Translations under genes and position numbers: made by a program
Notes under the pieces: model-generated
The model's database searches: none
Told to the model about the DNA's origin: nothing
What the model saw: the letters and a program-made list of their open reading frames with translations, nothing else
In this document: one piece after another, positions 26,331 through 39,562 of the stretch
How positions within the stretch are numbered: position 1 is the first letter of the stretch
Layout of the letters: each line of letters opens with the position of its first letter
Assembly: GCA_003342815.1 (NCBI GenBank)
Contig: PTEX01000060.1
Coordinates: forward strand, 942,244-1,006,243
DNA length: 64,000 nt
Source: Eudromia elegans
Lineage: Eukaryota > Chordata > Aves > Tinamiformes > Tinamidae
Reading direction: 5' to 3'

Positions 26331-26837
26331 TAACAAATAATAATGCAAAGCAAAGTTCAGGGACAGAAATCTTGCATTAAATAGATTTTTTTTTTTGTAC
26401 AGTTGTTGAAGGTTGAAAACCCTTGTCAGCTTGCATACATGTCAGACAATTTACCATCTGTATGTTAATCTCTCCAGTCTCCAGAGGTGCAGTTGGAAGA
26501 GAGAGTTTGTCTAATGCATTTGCTCTGCATCAACTATCATTTGTTCTTTTTGTGTCAATTCTGGATAGATTTATTCAAGTACAAATGAAAGAGGCATCCC
26601 TCAGCACTTCCAGCACTAGAAAATCTATTGCAATGGAAGCATTGCTTTAAGGGCTTCTGTGACACAAACTGCTCAACTTTTCCCTGTCCAAAATATACCC
26701 ATCACCATTGATTTTAATGCAGAAAAATGACCAAGCTGACTATTATAACAAGCTTTCGATATGATAAAAACAGATGATGCTACTGTTAACAAAACTCTTG
26801 TAGTTTCTTATATATTTTGGGAACATTCATGTTGAGC

Positions 26838-26839
26838 AT

Positions 26840-26886
<47 letters not shown>

Positions 26887-26888
26887 TT
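26838..26888. repeat. (ATTT)n microsatellite
   Basis: A perfect tetranucleotide array of 51 bp (about 12.75 units), followed by CTATCAG. It is a likely length polymorphism. Confidence 0.99.
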
Positions 26889-28539
26889 CTATCAGACCTT
26901 GCTGCAGTGTTCTCTTTAGGCCTTGATGACTTGGATGGGATACATCTAGAGAACCCTAGTAGAAAGAACCAACTACTGAAGAGCTGGTATTCTCTGGCAT
27001 GGTTTCAAGGCCATTCTTTAGCCTTGCTTTTGAACACAGAACTTAAATCCTAACAGCATGACAAGATGTACTGGCCTCTTGAGGAAGAAGGTTGATTTTT
27101 GAAAAGGTGGGTAACTATTCCACATCCTATGAGAATCAAGTTAATAATGTCTGAAGATATAAAGATCTGAGGGGCCTGTGTGTCTGTTGAGTGAAAGCTG
27201 TCAAATAATTTTTGCTATGTCCATGTCAGCTATGAATTCCAGCTATATACTGAGCAATGGTAATCCATTATTCTCAGGTACTCTCAGGTACCTGAGGACA
27301 GACCTTGCTAGTCATATGCAACCTGAAGAAGATTAATCAATATATACTAACTGCATTTTTTTTTCCTGAGAAAAAGAGGAATTTAGGTCAACACTGAAAT
27401 ATATTGCTAAGTCATCACAGTCTTGTCAACTTCAGATGCAAAATAAAAAAAAAAAGCAAAAAAACTGTAAAGGAAGCTGAATGCTTGACTTTAAAAGAAA
27501 ACGCTTAACTGAAATGAGCTCTTTCTGAATTTACTTTCCTGAGTGTAAAACAAGTGAGTTTCTGATTGGTAAGAATTTTATAAAAATAAATTGATAATAA
27601 ATGTATATCACCAGACTTCTTTATGGGAAGAAATTCTTCCCTTTTATGAAGTACTTTTCATACTGATCACTTTCTCTTACCTCGTCAGGTTTCTTCGTTC
27701 TGATGTTTCCAAGAGCTCACGTTATCTGGTATGATTTAGAGTGTAATCAAAAGATATGGCTACTTTGGCAGTGCAGCCATCATAAGATGTTTCTCTCTAT
27801 AGTCGAATATTTTGAGGTCATGATCCACTTCTCTGCTGCTTTAATGGCTCTTCTATAGCTCTTGGTGGAATAGTGCCATACAAGCAACTTAACCTTTTTA
27901 CAGCACTGGCTCCAACAATATTGTGGTGATGAAGGATAACAGAAGGGAACACAGAAGCCAGCATATTTGATAATTTCTCTCTATGAGCCAATAGGAAATA
28001 CCAAAGAGAAGTATATTAAATTAGGTGTTTAAGACAGAGTTTTTATTAAAACACATACCATGCTTTGCATATTACTATGTAATGCAAAGCCTGAAACTGC
28101 TTCTTTACTTAGGTGTCTAACTTGTGTATTTGGGAGCAGATGGCTGAAGTACTGCTTTCTGAAATCACCAAGTGACTGGTAGCGTTGTAGCTGCAGACAT
28201 TCGTAAAATAATCTTGCAGTGAGGTAATTGTGCATAAAGTGGACATCTTGGGGCTGGCTGGGGGGCAGAATGGGAGATGTTCTTTTATTGTTCACTCCTC
28301 AGTTAAAGCTGAGTCAACATGTATCCAATAAAGTAAAACTCATGGATCCAGAAAGGAAATGGAGCTGGAACACAATACTGTACTTGAATTACCAGTGCAA
28401 TTGCCTGGTGCCTTTTTCCAGGACTGAAAATTCATTTTACTTTAGGCAAAGTCTAGTCAGCTGAGGGAGCAGACTGTGCCCATAGGCACTGAAGTGCTCT
28501 ATTGGATTGACTGTACAAGGAGAAAGGAGGACAATATGA

Positions 28540-28642
28540 ACTGGTGAAGGTTACACAGTAGGCCAGCGACAGCACTGGGAATAAAGCCCAGATTTTCTGA
28601 TTCCCTGGTCAGCGATCTGCTCACTGGCCCATGCTGCCTTTT
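28540..28642 (-). mobile_element. MIR-type SINE with preserved tRNA-like head
   Basis: Read on the minus strand this gives GGCAGCATGGGCCAGTGAGC, then CAGGGAATCAGAAAATCTGG, then GCTTTATTCCCAGTGCTGTC, then CTGGCCTACTGTGTAACCTT. These are the head, B-box region and core start of a MIR-type SINE in the right order. The element is truncated after the core start. Confidence 0.82.
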
Positions 28643-31634
28643 TTTTCATGATAACCAGATTCCTCTATGTTGAACTGTCACCAGTCCAGAACTGAGATAG
28701 GAATCTCTCTGAAAATTTCTTACATCATTGTATTTGGCTTTAACATCAGTGGCTACGAAAGCGTATCTGGGCTTCTATCTTCTCCTTATCTCTTTTTGGC
28801 AGATATCTACAATGAAAGTTGCAGGTTTGGTGATTAAATTATTATGAGGTTTTATTCTGAGACCCTTGATATATTATTCAAAGACAGATATGTGCCTGGG
28901 GTTTATATATCTGAGCATGTGATTTTCTTTCTGAAATTATATGACAATATTTCAGGTTTCTAGAGCCAGAAGCCAAAGAACAGCCCTGTCCAACCTTATA
29001 ATCACTTTGAAAGCTTAAATATTGGATGAGCACATTTTGGAGATATCTAAAGTTTATATTAATTTTATGTCATTTCAGATGAGGAGGAATGCGGACAGTA
29101 ATGACTGTGAGTGACATTTTGGAAGAGTTCCTCTCAGCCATGGATCCTGGAACAAACCTTGCAAAATCCCCTCCCCACTGTAAACCTCCTCAGAGGAAAG
29201 AAAGAAGACAAAGCAAGCAGAGACCCTTTACTTCATATTCTTCATGACATTCTTCTTCCTTGCCAAATACCCCCCTTCCTGTTTGAAACAATCAAGAGGC
29301 AATAGCATTTTGGTGGAAGAGGCAGTAGTATTTTGATGGAGGAGATGAACAGACATTTTATTGGAGAAGGCTGGCCTTTTGTTTCCCCATAGGCACAGCA
29401 GACTTCTGTAATTTCAAAGTTCATGCTGGAGTTAATATTTCTAAAAGCAGGACTAATAGATGCAGAGGTCATTGGGGTTTGCTGTGGGAATGGGCCAGGA
29501 GCTCTACTTTTGCAGGATCTGGGAAGGTAATAAAGATCCTACAAATGTGATTAATCAAGTCTTCTATGATACAGACCCCAGAGAACAGTGGCTTAGGGAG
29601 ACGATTGCCCAAGGGAACTACTCAGTACTTCTTCCTGCGGTGGAGCATTAGGAAGGACCTCCCCTTAGTGAATCTGCAAATCCTTGTCTTCCCTTGGATC
29701 ACAGATTTTACTGCAGGATATATGCAGTGAAGGAGGCTATCCTTGAAAAGCAGCAATCCATAACCAAAGAACAGCAATGTTATATAAGCAGTGCCTTTTC
29801 CACTGCAGAAGAAAGTTAGCACTTTCATTCTTTTTTAGTTCAGTTAGAGAAAAACCAAGACATTGAGTCCAACTTCACTACTACTTTTGTGGAAAGGACA
29901 CAGGATTTTTATTGACGATAAGTGATCATTGGTTAGGTTTTAATGCTCATGATAAGCAGAGTATTTAACATAGCACACTGATATGTGGGTCAATGGTCAT
30001 TCAGGAAGAGTGTTTTTATTACTAATTCTGTCGCTGAAATTCCTTTCATCTAAAGAGGTCACCCATTCAAATATCAACCAGAACTACTTCATTTGAAGAT
30101 CTATCAAACAAAACCCAAAGGATATATTGCTATTTCTCTGAATCACATTAATCTCCCCTAACGTTAGCTCTCTACAGCTGAGGTGACTGGTCTAAGCTAC
30201 TTGTATGTGTACCTGCTACACTTGAAGAAACAAACACACATTTCCAAATGGTGATTCGTGCCACAGATTTTTGCTGCATATCTGTGGATGAGTTGCATTT
30301 TCCTAGAGGCACCTATATATTTCCACTGGTCATAATGCACATTTTGACTAATTCTGGATATAATCACTGAGCTGTTTGTTGATGGATAAAATCAAATAAC
30401 ATGTGTCTTACCCTGAATACTATATTTTCCAGGAAGAACATGGAATTATGATTTTTTTTTCCTGGAAATCAAAAGACAAAAATTCTGTTTCCACCATTTA
30501 CCCCTACAAAATTTTGAGTCTTTTAATTTCAGTTCATTGCTCTGTAATACAGTTTTGGAATTAATCTATTCATACTTAAGTCAGACATTAGAATTTCCTT
30601 AGTGATAGGGGTAATATAGCAGTACAAATAGAGCAGAAAATAAAGTGATTCTTTTAGTAGGATGTGAATGGACTGACTTGTGAACTGCAGTAGGAATTTT
30701 GACTGCTGGTAGGAGTTTTGTCATTATTTCAGTGAGACCACAATTTCCATTCCTTGATTTTCGTACTGCTGAGAAAGTGTCAGACCTGACAAAAAATGCA
30801 ATTAGAGGATTCTGGGCTGAGGAGAAAGGAAGAGCTTAATAGGAGGTGTTAGCTTAGCTTACAATGTGGCTATAATGTTTATGTCATTGCACTCATATAC
30901 TGGTTTTCCTACCTCTTACTGTCAATGATAACCACTGGGTATGTGTCTGTCGTCAAATGATTATCGCAATGTTCACACCTGAGTCCTGGTTCACTGATCA
31001 TCAGGTCTGCCTGGGAGTTAGTTCATTGGTGGGCCCTCTTTTGGAGATTCTTTGAAACAATGCCTGTCCTCAAGAACCGGAGTGGAAGCTCTGGGAATGC
31101 CTCTGAATTAGCTGGAATTGTGCCATGTTTGGTACTCTGTGCCCTACAGTGTCTTTCAGTATTACTAAATTAAGCCTTTTGTCCTCAAACACTACCATAG
31201 CTGCTAAGGGAGTTCAACCTTCATCCTTGATGCTTTAAATATAGCAATCTATTATTGTGTTTTCCTTATTTTGAGAACCTTAAACTGAAAAAAAAAAAAA
31301 AAAACCACTACCACAAAGTAATAACTACATTTTAAGAACTCACAAAGGAGCCAGGCCGATTTTGGTGCTATAGTGGGCATGGTCTATTCAATCTAAATGG
31401 CTACATGTTATGTATGACTGACGTTTGGTAACTTTTGTCCTGGGATATGGGATTTGCCTTCCAGGGCAGATATAGCTATTATTGTAAATATAGCCTTAAA
31501 TGATCAAGGAATAGGCAGAAAGTAACAAAGACCCTATTTCATCACCATATTTTAATATTCAATCTCTATGAATGGCTAGGAATAATATGGAGTATGACCC
31601 ACTGATGTGGAAGCTGAATCCTTTTTCTTTCTTT

Positions 31635-31667
<33 letters not shown>

Positions 31668-34600
31668 GGGGATATTGCCAGTAGGAAACTTTTGATTCTT
31701 TGTGGAATAAAAAAAGATATTTTGGGTACAATGAGGAGGTGGTTTCCAGTTTCTGATTCACGAAAAAAAAAGCTAAAGAAAGGACTGTCAGCCAGTACAA
31801 ATTTTCTTTGTGAATATTTAAAAATACTGAAAGTTTTAAAAAATAAAATATATATAAAAATATACATATAAAAAAATTGAATACTGCTACTCTAGAGAGA
31901 GAGAGGTGTGTGAGGCCCTGTTCTTTCCATCATGCAATGAATAGAATCTTTGTTCTAGGATGGATGCAGTACAGGTGTGCTGTGAGACCTAAGTGATTCT
32001 CCAAACAGAGTTTACATTCCCACTTTTCAAATAGCCATTTACAGACCAGTTAGCTGCAAAAAAGAAACATTAGTGCTCATATGTGGTGAGATGGAGCTCA
32101 TAGTGAGTGCAAATCCAGAGGAAGCTTTTCTACTTCTCTAGGAGGCAACATGAGAAGACAGATTAATTTTGTTCTGGTGTGGGAGGACCACTGACATTCA
32201 GACTGACTTGGAACTCTGACCTGCAATTATGTCACTAGTAGCTCTTGTCCTCACTCAAGAGTGTTAAAAATTGATACAGAGATAAATTATATAAGAGAGA
32301 CAAGTGGAGTAGCCCAGGTGTTCTTAGCAAATGATGCCATGAAAATTAAATAAAATAAAAGGCCTTTTAGGAGGATCTGAACAGGCAATCTTTCATGTTT
32401 CATACTGATGTCACTAGCCCACCATCACCACCTCACTGCAGATGAGGATAGAGACATTTTGAGGGCTCTTGAGCTCTATGAATGAGCACAGTGAATCAGC
32501 ACACAGTGATTTAGCACAGGTGTTCCTGTAATTGGGCTGTGCAGAAAAAAATCTGAGTTCCAAAAAAAAATGTGAGGTGATTTTCAATGTCACTTTTCCG
32601 GGAGGGAGGTCTAGTGAAAAATCAGCTGACTGGCATGTGAATAAAAGGGGTAAGTGTGATGAATATATGCAAGTTCACTATTTAGCCTCCTTTATATTTT
32701 TGAACTTATTTGTTACGTGTTTATTATCATCTTTATTAAAACAAAACAAAAATAACAATAAGAACAAAAACAACATATGTTACAAGACAAATATTTTAAG
32801 CTAATTCTGAAAAAAGTGAAAAAGTATCACTTAAACACTCTGTCCTCCATGTTCATTGTGAGAGGACACTGCCCCTTAGCTTATGCCCAGTGGCAGTTCT
32901 CACTAGCACATCAAGAATCATAACAATTTTATATCATTTCTTAGGTTGAAAACCTAAGGTTTTCCTAAGGGGAAAAACAGGGAAAATAGAAGAGGGAAAA
33001 ATGCATAAAGATATAAAGATGCACAAAAGGAATACATTCATTAGAGAAATGGGTACAACCTTATTGAGTATTTGCTGAGTATGGAGTATTTTTGACTGTC
33101 GAAGCTAAGCAGACATTGAGTCATTCATGGATTCAGAGTACAAACCAAAAGGAATGCCATGAATAAAATCTGGAAACAACTTATCTTCTGCAGCATCTGA
33201 CAGAAAGCCTCCACAATTTCTTTAAGTTTCTTTAGCCTCCTTCAGTCCTAACATTAAAGGTGTGACTGTTCTTATATACTTCAGAGATTAGAACACAACG
33301 TTTTTGTGCCAGAAGAACCAAGGGTCTGTGAAAAATATTTGTCCTTAAGAATGTTTGCTGCTTTTCAACCCTTGTTATTTATATGCCATGTTGTCAAAGC
33401 TATTAACAACCAGCTATCAGGCCCTCAATATTTCGTATGGTTTAAAAGTCTGGAATGCTTGGATACTTTTTTTTTAATTTTTGCCCTCAAAGTATCTGAA
33501 ATTCCAGGCAAATTAAGCCCCATAGTGGACGTGAATGTCATTACTTCAAAATGACACACTGAAACAGTCAAAACAGAAAGTTTGTTTTTCATCAAGAAAA
33601 CTGTGACCAAGAGATGACAACTGATCCTAAGATCCAGATGAGTCTTCCATGATAAAGAGTAATCTCTAGCCCCCAACAAGCTCCTCAAGCCCTGTTTCCT
33701 AGCCCCAAAGATGTCTCCAGGCCACCAGATGATTGAACTGCTTGTTACAATGTGTCTGCCAGGGTATCAGCACCAGGTAGTAATTTTGCTGTCTATCCGC
33801 AGAGCCCAAAGCCAAAAACTAGAGCTACTTCCAAAAACTTTTGCTCCTCAGGGCTGACCAAGACACCATTATCTGGGGAAGTGCTAACAACTTATCTTTG
33901 TGGAGGGTGGTGTGCCTGGGTTCTTGCACAGACATGCTGTCAGATGCCATCCTATCCTACTGTTGAAGAATGCTTGTGTGAGTGACAGGCAACATCACTA
34001 AAATGTGTTGCATTTAACCTGATGATGAAATAAATGGCTTTGTTTTGTACTCATGGAATCATGAGACAACACTAGGATTTGTTTATGCAGTAATGGAGAC
34101 ATTTCCTAGGTTCTACTTTTCAAAGAAATTTCAAAGGATTATTATATTATTGCCTTCAAAGCAGAAAGAGGGGAATATGACTCATATAAAATGTAGAGAA
34201 ACAGACTTAATGACATCCTTTTCAAAACTTGCAGGAATGCCTATCTAAAGCCTGTGAAAATCATATAGTTAAACAGAAGAACATATGTTTTGCTTTCATG
34301 AAATAGAGAGAGAGGATGTGAAACAGTATTTGTAAGACTGATCCAGTATGAGAGGCAGAGAGGATTCAATTAAAAATGGTGTATTAATTTGTTAAAACTT
34401 TCAGATGTAGCATATATCTGACCAGGTCTCTTCACTTTACCCTGCACACATGAAAAATAGTCTTTGAAATAATCTTTTTGTCTCCTCAGTTTTATTTATC
34501 TCACAGAAAACACTCTGCTTATAGCTGTAAAGAGCACTACAAGATACACATACTCCAGGAAAGCAATTTGAACTGTTCAGAGGTCATTAGGAGCATTACT

Positions 34601-37600
34601 CTGTCGAATTTAGGCTCAATACACTTTATTTTCTATCTTACACCAGTTGACACCAGTCTTCCACCTGGTACAGACATCTCAGACTCTCCAGATTCTACCC
34701 TCCTTCACTAGTTATTTCAGTGCTGCATGATAAGTTCAAGGTTTCAAAAAAAATCACATGCAGAAATCAGATTCAGTAAAGTTTGTCTGTATTTGGAACT
34801 GAAGCTTTGAGATGAGTTTCCTCTGTGTAACACAAACATTTGCATCTGGGTTAGAATTTCCTGAATATTTCTACAAATCCTGGGCATTACTGTTTCAACT
34901 GTAAGAGGCTGCAATGGAAATACATATATATATAAAATCTTTTGACATAACATTTCCACCTTCACATTCAATTAGAAATATAGGAATAAAAGACTAATAG
35001 TAGAGTAGCGAAAAAAGATTGAACTCTCTGAGGCAGCTAACAGGGTCTTACAGCGTACAACCATTAATGTCTTGAAGGTTGCTTGTAGTCCACCTAAATC
35101 CTCCCTCTGCTTGGATTTAGGTCTTGATCTAACCTAAGGCCCCAAAAAGCAATCTACTCTGCCTGCTGTAGTTAATCCTATAAGCAACTATATCTATAAA
35201 GATTCTCCCTACTTAGTCTGAAATATTTCAGCTGTTCGCTGAAATTCAGAAGTGCCTGCTCTGGGGAGGAAGGTGAACGTTTATATCCTGCAAATCTCCA
35301 GATGTCTTTTTGCTTGATGTTTTTGTGTGTGATGTTTTTGTGTCATTTAGGTATCCCAAAATTACATAAGATGAAAAGGAACACTCTAATTTCCGAGATT
35401 CCTTGGTGTAATAGGCATTATTGTCTATTAAATAATAGGAGCTCAGACTCCTCTGGTTGAATGGATCTTATAGTGCTGGGTGTCTGCTTTCCCTTCTAAT
35501 GACCTATTTATTATGGAAGAGGACTTGGCAAGCTGGAAGTTGATTCCTACTATTTCCTGTGTTTTCAGAAAAAGACCCTTAATTTAGGTAGACTGATAAC
35601 TCTTTGGAAGTTTATTTATTTATTTATTATTCAAACAAATCCTGTAGCCATTTATTGTAAGATAAGGTGAATGGTGGTGCCAGTCTCTTGTTACCCAATA
35701 GATGTTTTAACTTCTATATTTTAGGCAGTAAATATTAAGTGAGATATCATGATTGAAATCATTACTAAATAAATTCTCTTATCACAATATATTTGCATAC
35801 TGGGACTGAATTAAGATTTGCAAAGGCAACACTAATTCTAGAACCTTCTTTTAAGTATTTGAATTCACATTCCTAACATTTTTAATGTACATATGCTTCA
35901 AACAGTTCCTTAATTTGCTTTAGAAATCATGATGCTAAATTGTATGATGCTGAGAGGATAAATGAATGCCTGAAAAGCTCTTGCTCAGGTCCTGCAGCAG
36001 AGCCATGCCCAGTGCGGGGAACATCTAACTGCAGGAAGGATCTGGGAGTAGTAGGAATATGCTCATGGGAGTCTCATATTGTCAAAAAAAAAAAAGAAGT
36101 GAAAAGTGTCTGTCAAACTCAATGCACGATACAGAACTTTTTTTAGAGGCTGGTAACTTTGTCTCCTTATTTGTCTCCAGCTTTGGCGTTTTAAAAAGCA
36201 AAAGGTATACCTCTAATACTAGGATTATTTCCCCTGCCTTTCCTGCAAATTTTCTGGTTCCTGATGCGTAAAGTCAATGTTCTAGAAAAAAAAATCTAGT
36301 GAAATAGTTGCATTTCTTTTTCTTTTAGAGACAGGGAAAAATATACCTTCCTCTCGGATGCAGCTGGACTGTTTCAATTAAAACTTTTCAAAAGTGCCAG
36401 AACTTCAGCATGGAGACTTAGTCCTGTAATGACTTTGTAGTTAGTTCTGTAGTTAGTCCTGCAGTAGATTTGATAGTTAGAAGACACTGAAACAAAGTCT
36501 TATGACAGAAAGCATGGGAGAAGCCAATTCTAGACACTGTTGTCTATGTTGCTTATTATTCAGCTTTTTTTTTTTTTTCTTTTTCCTTTCCCAAAGCATA
36601 AAGCTCAGAAAGATGGCACTTTCTGATTTGGGGTGATTCTAGCTTCAGAGCCACACTTCCTATACAGAAGCTGTAGACAGTTATGTTTTTCACCTTTCCA
36701 CAGTGTAGAAAATAACTAGTTTTCAGCATTTGAAGTTACTCACATGCTGTGGAAACCTTTTTTTTTTTTTTTTTTCTATGCAAACACCAGCCACACATTT
36801 ACCTGTGCTTTGCTCTCTTCTTTATACTTGCCCTGCGTTTTTTATTGCTGTGTATGTTAAAACATACAGTAAATCAAGTGAGAAAATTAGATATAATTAA
36901 AACTGCACAGACTGATAGAAGGTCCCTTCTGCAATAGTACGTATCTAAAAATTTAGAAGACTACTACTCCTATTGAAAATAGAATTAGAATGAAAAATAG
37001 CCAGACTTGAGTTCCAGCAGTGTCTTACCTTGCTGTTAGAGAAGAGTCTGTTTCTCCTGCCAGGAGAAATTGCACCTGAGGAGATATATTAGTTCATCTG
37101 TATTAGAGTCTACTTTCCTAGGAAATTCAGCTGATCTGGCTTTGTGGACTAAACTGTTGTGCATGCAGAACCCACAGGCAAATGTTGATTCTTCACAGAT
37201 GTCTTCAAAAACATCTGGTCTCACTTGTAGCTTGCAGTTAACAAGAGCTGACGATGTTTAAGTTTTCAGCTTGAGGCATTTGAAAACAAGGCCTGGCTTA
37301 TCTGGAGCCACATAGAAAAGATATAAAATAAGAATGTGCTACTAGCTCTTCCTTAGTAAATGCTTTTCCATGTATGGCAGAGATATATGAGACAGAGGTT
37401 ATGATAATGTTGGTAAACAGTCAGGTAAAGAGCTAACATTTTATGAAAGGCATTAGATAAAGATGGAAGATAAAGCTAGAAATAAAAATAAAGATCTGTC
37501 TTAAGGAGTAAATGTCAGCAATACGCAGTTGGCAAAATTATATAAGCATAGTGGCCAAATTAATCTGTGCTCAAGTTTACACTAGAAACAACCTTGCCTT

Positions 37601-38794
37601 AATTAAATACAAGCTACTATAGTGCAAGACTCTCTTGGCCTGGCAGCAACACCATTTTTTTTTCTGTAAATATTGTGAATGCTTGTAAATTTGCCAAACC
37701 ACTTAATTAACTAGTTTACCATAGGGACCACACTTTTGGTATTTATTTTAAAACAAATATACAAACAAATGCAAATATAGGACATCAGCAATGTGACTCA
37801 TGGTTGGAATTGTCTCACTGAAGTATATTACTGGTGTAAAAACTTTGATCCTTTTCCAGGTCTATAAATACTCAGGAAGGATTCACTGTGTTAGGCACAA
37901 ATAACTCAGAAAATAGGTTCTTCTGGCCTCGTTTTGAAATCACACTGGATGTCAGGGAGGAGCAGCAGAGGCTGAAACATTTTCACGGGCTGTAGAGAAG
38001 GTTATGTCTCAAAGACTCTCCTCTGTCTGCCCTGTCCTCTGGTGCTGGGACTTAACAGTTGGCTGGTGAAATGAAAGGCATGCAGAGCTCACCCAGCCTT
38101 GCCATCTGAAAGGGGCAGAGTAATATTCAGAACTAAATACAACAACTGCTACAGTGCCTACTAGGAATTTGAGTGTGATTTAATATGGCACCATTCCTTT
38201 CTCTCAAAATGCTGGTCATATTTCATATTTCTGACCTCATTTTTCTCATTTTGTCTTTTTTCCCCCATTTCTTCCTATTGTAGAAACTTAGGGTTGGTAT
38301 CTCATCTTCTCAGCTTTCAAGAAATGCCAACTGGGTTTTCTTAACTTTTTTTTTTTTCCTGTATTCATTCTTTAAAAAAAGGGGCTTGTGTGTGGGACTG
38401 ACTCAGAATGTGGAAGATCTAAGGAGTGTTTAGATTTGCTTGATGATCTATATGACCTGTGATTAGACCCATGAAAGGTCTGGGACTTTTCTTTACATAT
38501 TAATTATAAGCCATATGATTTATTCATCCATCAGCAGTCCTGCAGCATAACAGTCCTTAATTGAACTTTAGTGTTATTATCAAGATACTTTGGCTTTTTC
38601 CATTACTGTAATAAGGAAGTATCAATCAATTTCCCATCACATTACTCTTCTGAAATAGTTTATCTTTTCAAGTCAGTTCTAGGAAGGAAAAAAAGAGTTA
38701 AAAAAGTCTTTTATTTTTTAACTCCTATTTAGACATGTAAGTGCTTGAAAGGAGGAAGGCAAGAGGAGTTCGGTGCTTGAATGCCATCCAGTGA
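28643..38794. other. Ten kilobases with no recognised gene or transposon
   Basis: AT-rich unique-looking sequence with A17 at 31288, the T28 tract at 31636, a CAAAA/AACAA patch at 32740-32775, T runs near 36565 and 36762, an ATTT patch at 35612-35630 and the duplicated TGATGTTTTTGTG at 35317-35343. Frames up to 102 codons lie on low-complexity tracts. It may contain repeats too old to see by eye. Confidence 0.5.
31619..31663. repeat. T-rich tract ending in 28 T
   Basis: CTTTTTCTTTCTTTC leads into an uninterrupted T run at 31636-31663. It could be the complement of a retroposon poly(A) tail, but no recognisable retroposon body adjoins it on the right. Confidence 0.97.
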
Positions 38795-38880
38795 CCTTGG
38801 TTAGATAACTTGCCTGTGGTTACACAGGAAGTCAGTGGCAGAACTGACCACTAAGCCCAGTCATCCTACACAAAGAGACT
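38795..38880 (-). mobile_element. MIR-type SINE, partial
   Basis: AACTTGCCTGTGGTTACACA, then GGAAGTCAGTGGCAGAACTG, then a CTAAGCCCAG word read as the complement of a MIR core and head (GTGTGACC, CTTCC, CTGCCAC). It lies immediately before the older CR1 copy. Only the central part is well preserved. Confidence 0.65.
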
Positions 38881-38911
38881 GAGCAGGTCATCATTTTGTG
38901 ACCATTTTTGT

Positions 38912-39562
38912 CAGAATTATACAATTTATTCAGTTTGGAAGGGACCTTAGGAGGCCTGTAGGCCAACCTCCTGCTCAAAGAAAAGTTAAATAGAGCAAGT
39001 TGCTCAGTGCTTTGTCTGGTTAGGTCCTGTAAACTTCTCTGGGCAACTAGTTCCAGTGACCCTCACACTTAATTTTTGCTCTCACATCCACTCAAAATAA
39101 CTCCTGTTTCAGCTTATGACCATTCTCTGCTATTACCATGATATTCACCTGACCAGAGAGCTGAGCATCTTTGCTGGCAGGCTGCTATGGCCCCACACTG
39201 TCCCTGAAGCCACCTCAGCTTCAGGCTGAACAAACACAGCTCTCCCATCCTCTCCTCACAGGGCCAAAGGGCTCCAGTACCAAACATCTTGTTGTCCCTG
39301 TGCTGAACTTTTTCCAGTTTAATGACCAGCTTTCTTCCACCTTCTTCTTGAGGATGCCAAAATCAGAGGGGAATATTTTGGATGTATCCAAGTAAAAGGA
39401 AAATATTCACTTCCCTCCATCTTCTGAGACTACACTCCTCTTCATACAGCTGAATCAGCTTTTTTGGTGCCAAGCTATTGTCTTGGCTCATGTTTAGCCT
39501 ATTGTCCACCAGGATCCCACTATCATTTTCAGGAGAAATGCTAATGAGCCAAGTCCTCAATA
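38912..39562 (-). mobile_element. CR1 LINE, older decayed copy
   Basis: A minus-strand CR1 fragment with its 3' end at the left: TTTGGAAGGGACCTTAGGAG, then the CAACCTCCTGCTC and CTGGGCAACTAGTTCCAGTG blocks typical of one CR1 3' region. At the far end a minus-strand frame still reads GILVDNRLNMSQ, the CR1 ORF2 segment that follows the reverse transcriptase core. The internal sequence between about 39060 and 39350 is much diverged. It is clearly older than the copy at 17962-18988. The right boundary is set by loss of recognisable similarity and is approximate. Confidence 0.87.

Larger units (their letters stand above)
23188..28539. other. Unique DNA with small duplications
   Basis: Beyond the listed 21-bp-period duplication, the (ATTT)n array and the weak regulatory candidate, there is a direct repeat CCTATTGATAG twice at 24780-24801. 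No exon or RNA gene recognised. Confidence 0.55.

Noticed and set aside
31636-31663. T28 tract as the tail of a processed pseudogene on the minus strand
   Set aside because: No gene-like body or target duplication could be found on the adjoining side.
31559-31871. Overlapping frames of about 100 codons on both strands
   Set aside because: All run through the T28 tract and AT-rich sequence, giving Phe or Lys runs. No protein family.
33306-33554. Plus-strand 82-codon frame as a small gene
   Set aside because: No motif, and an overlapping minus-strand frame of similar length exists. Chance is the simplest explanation.
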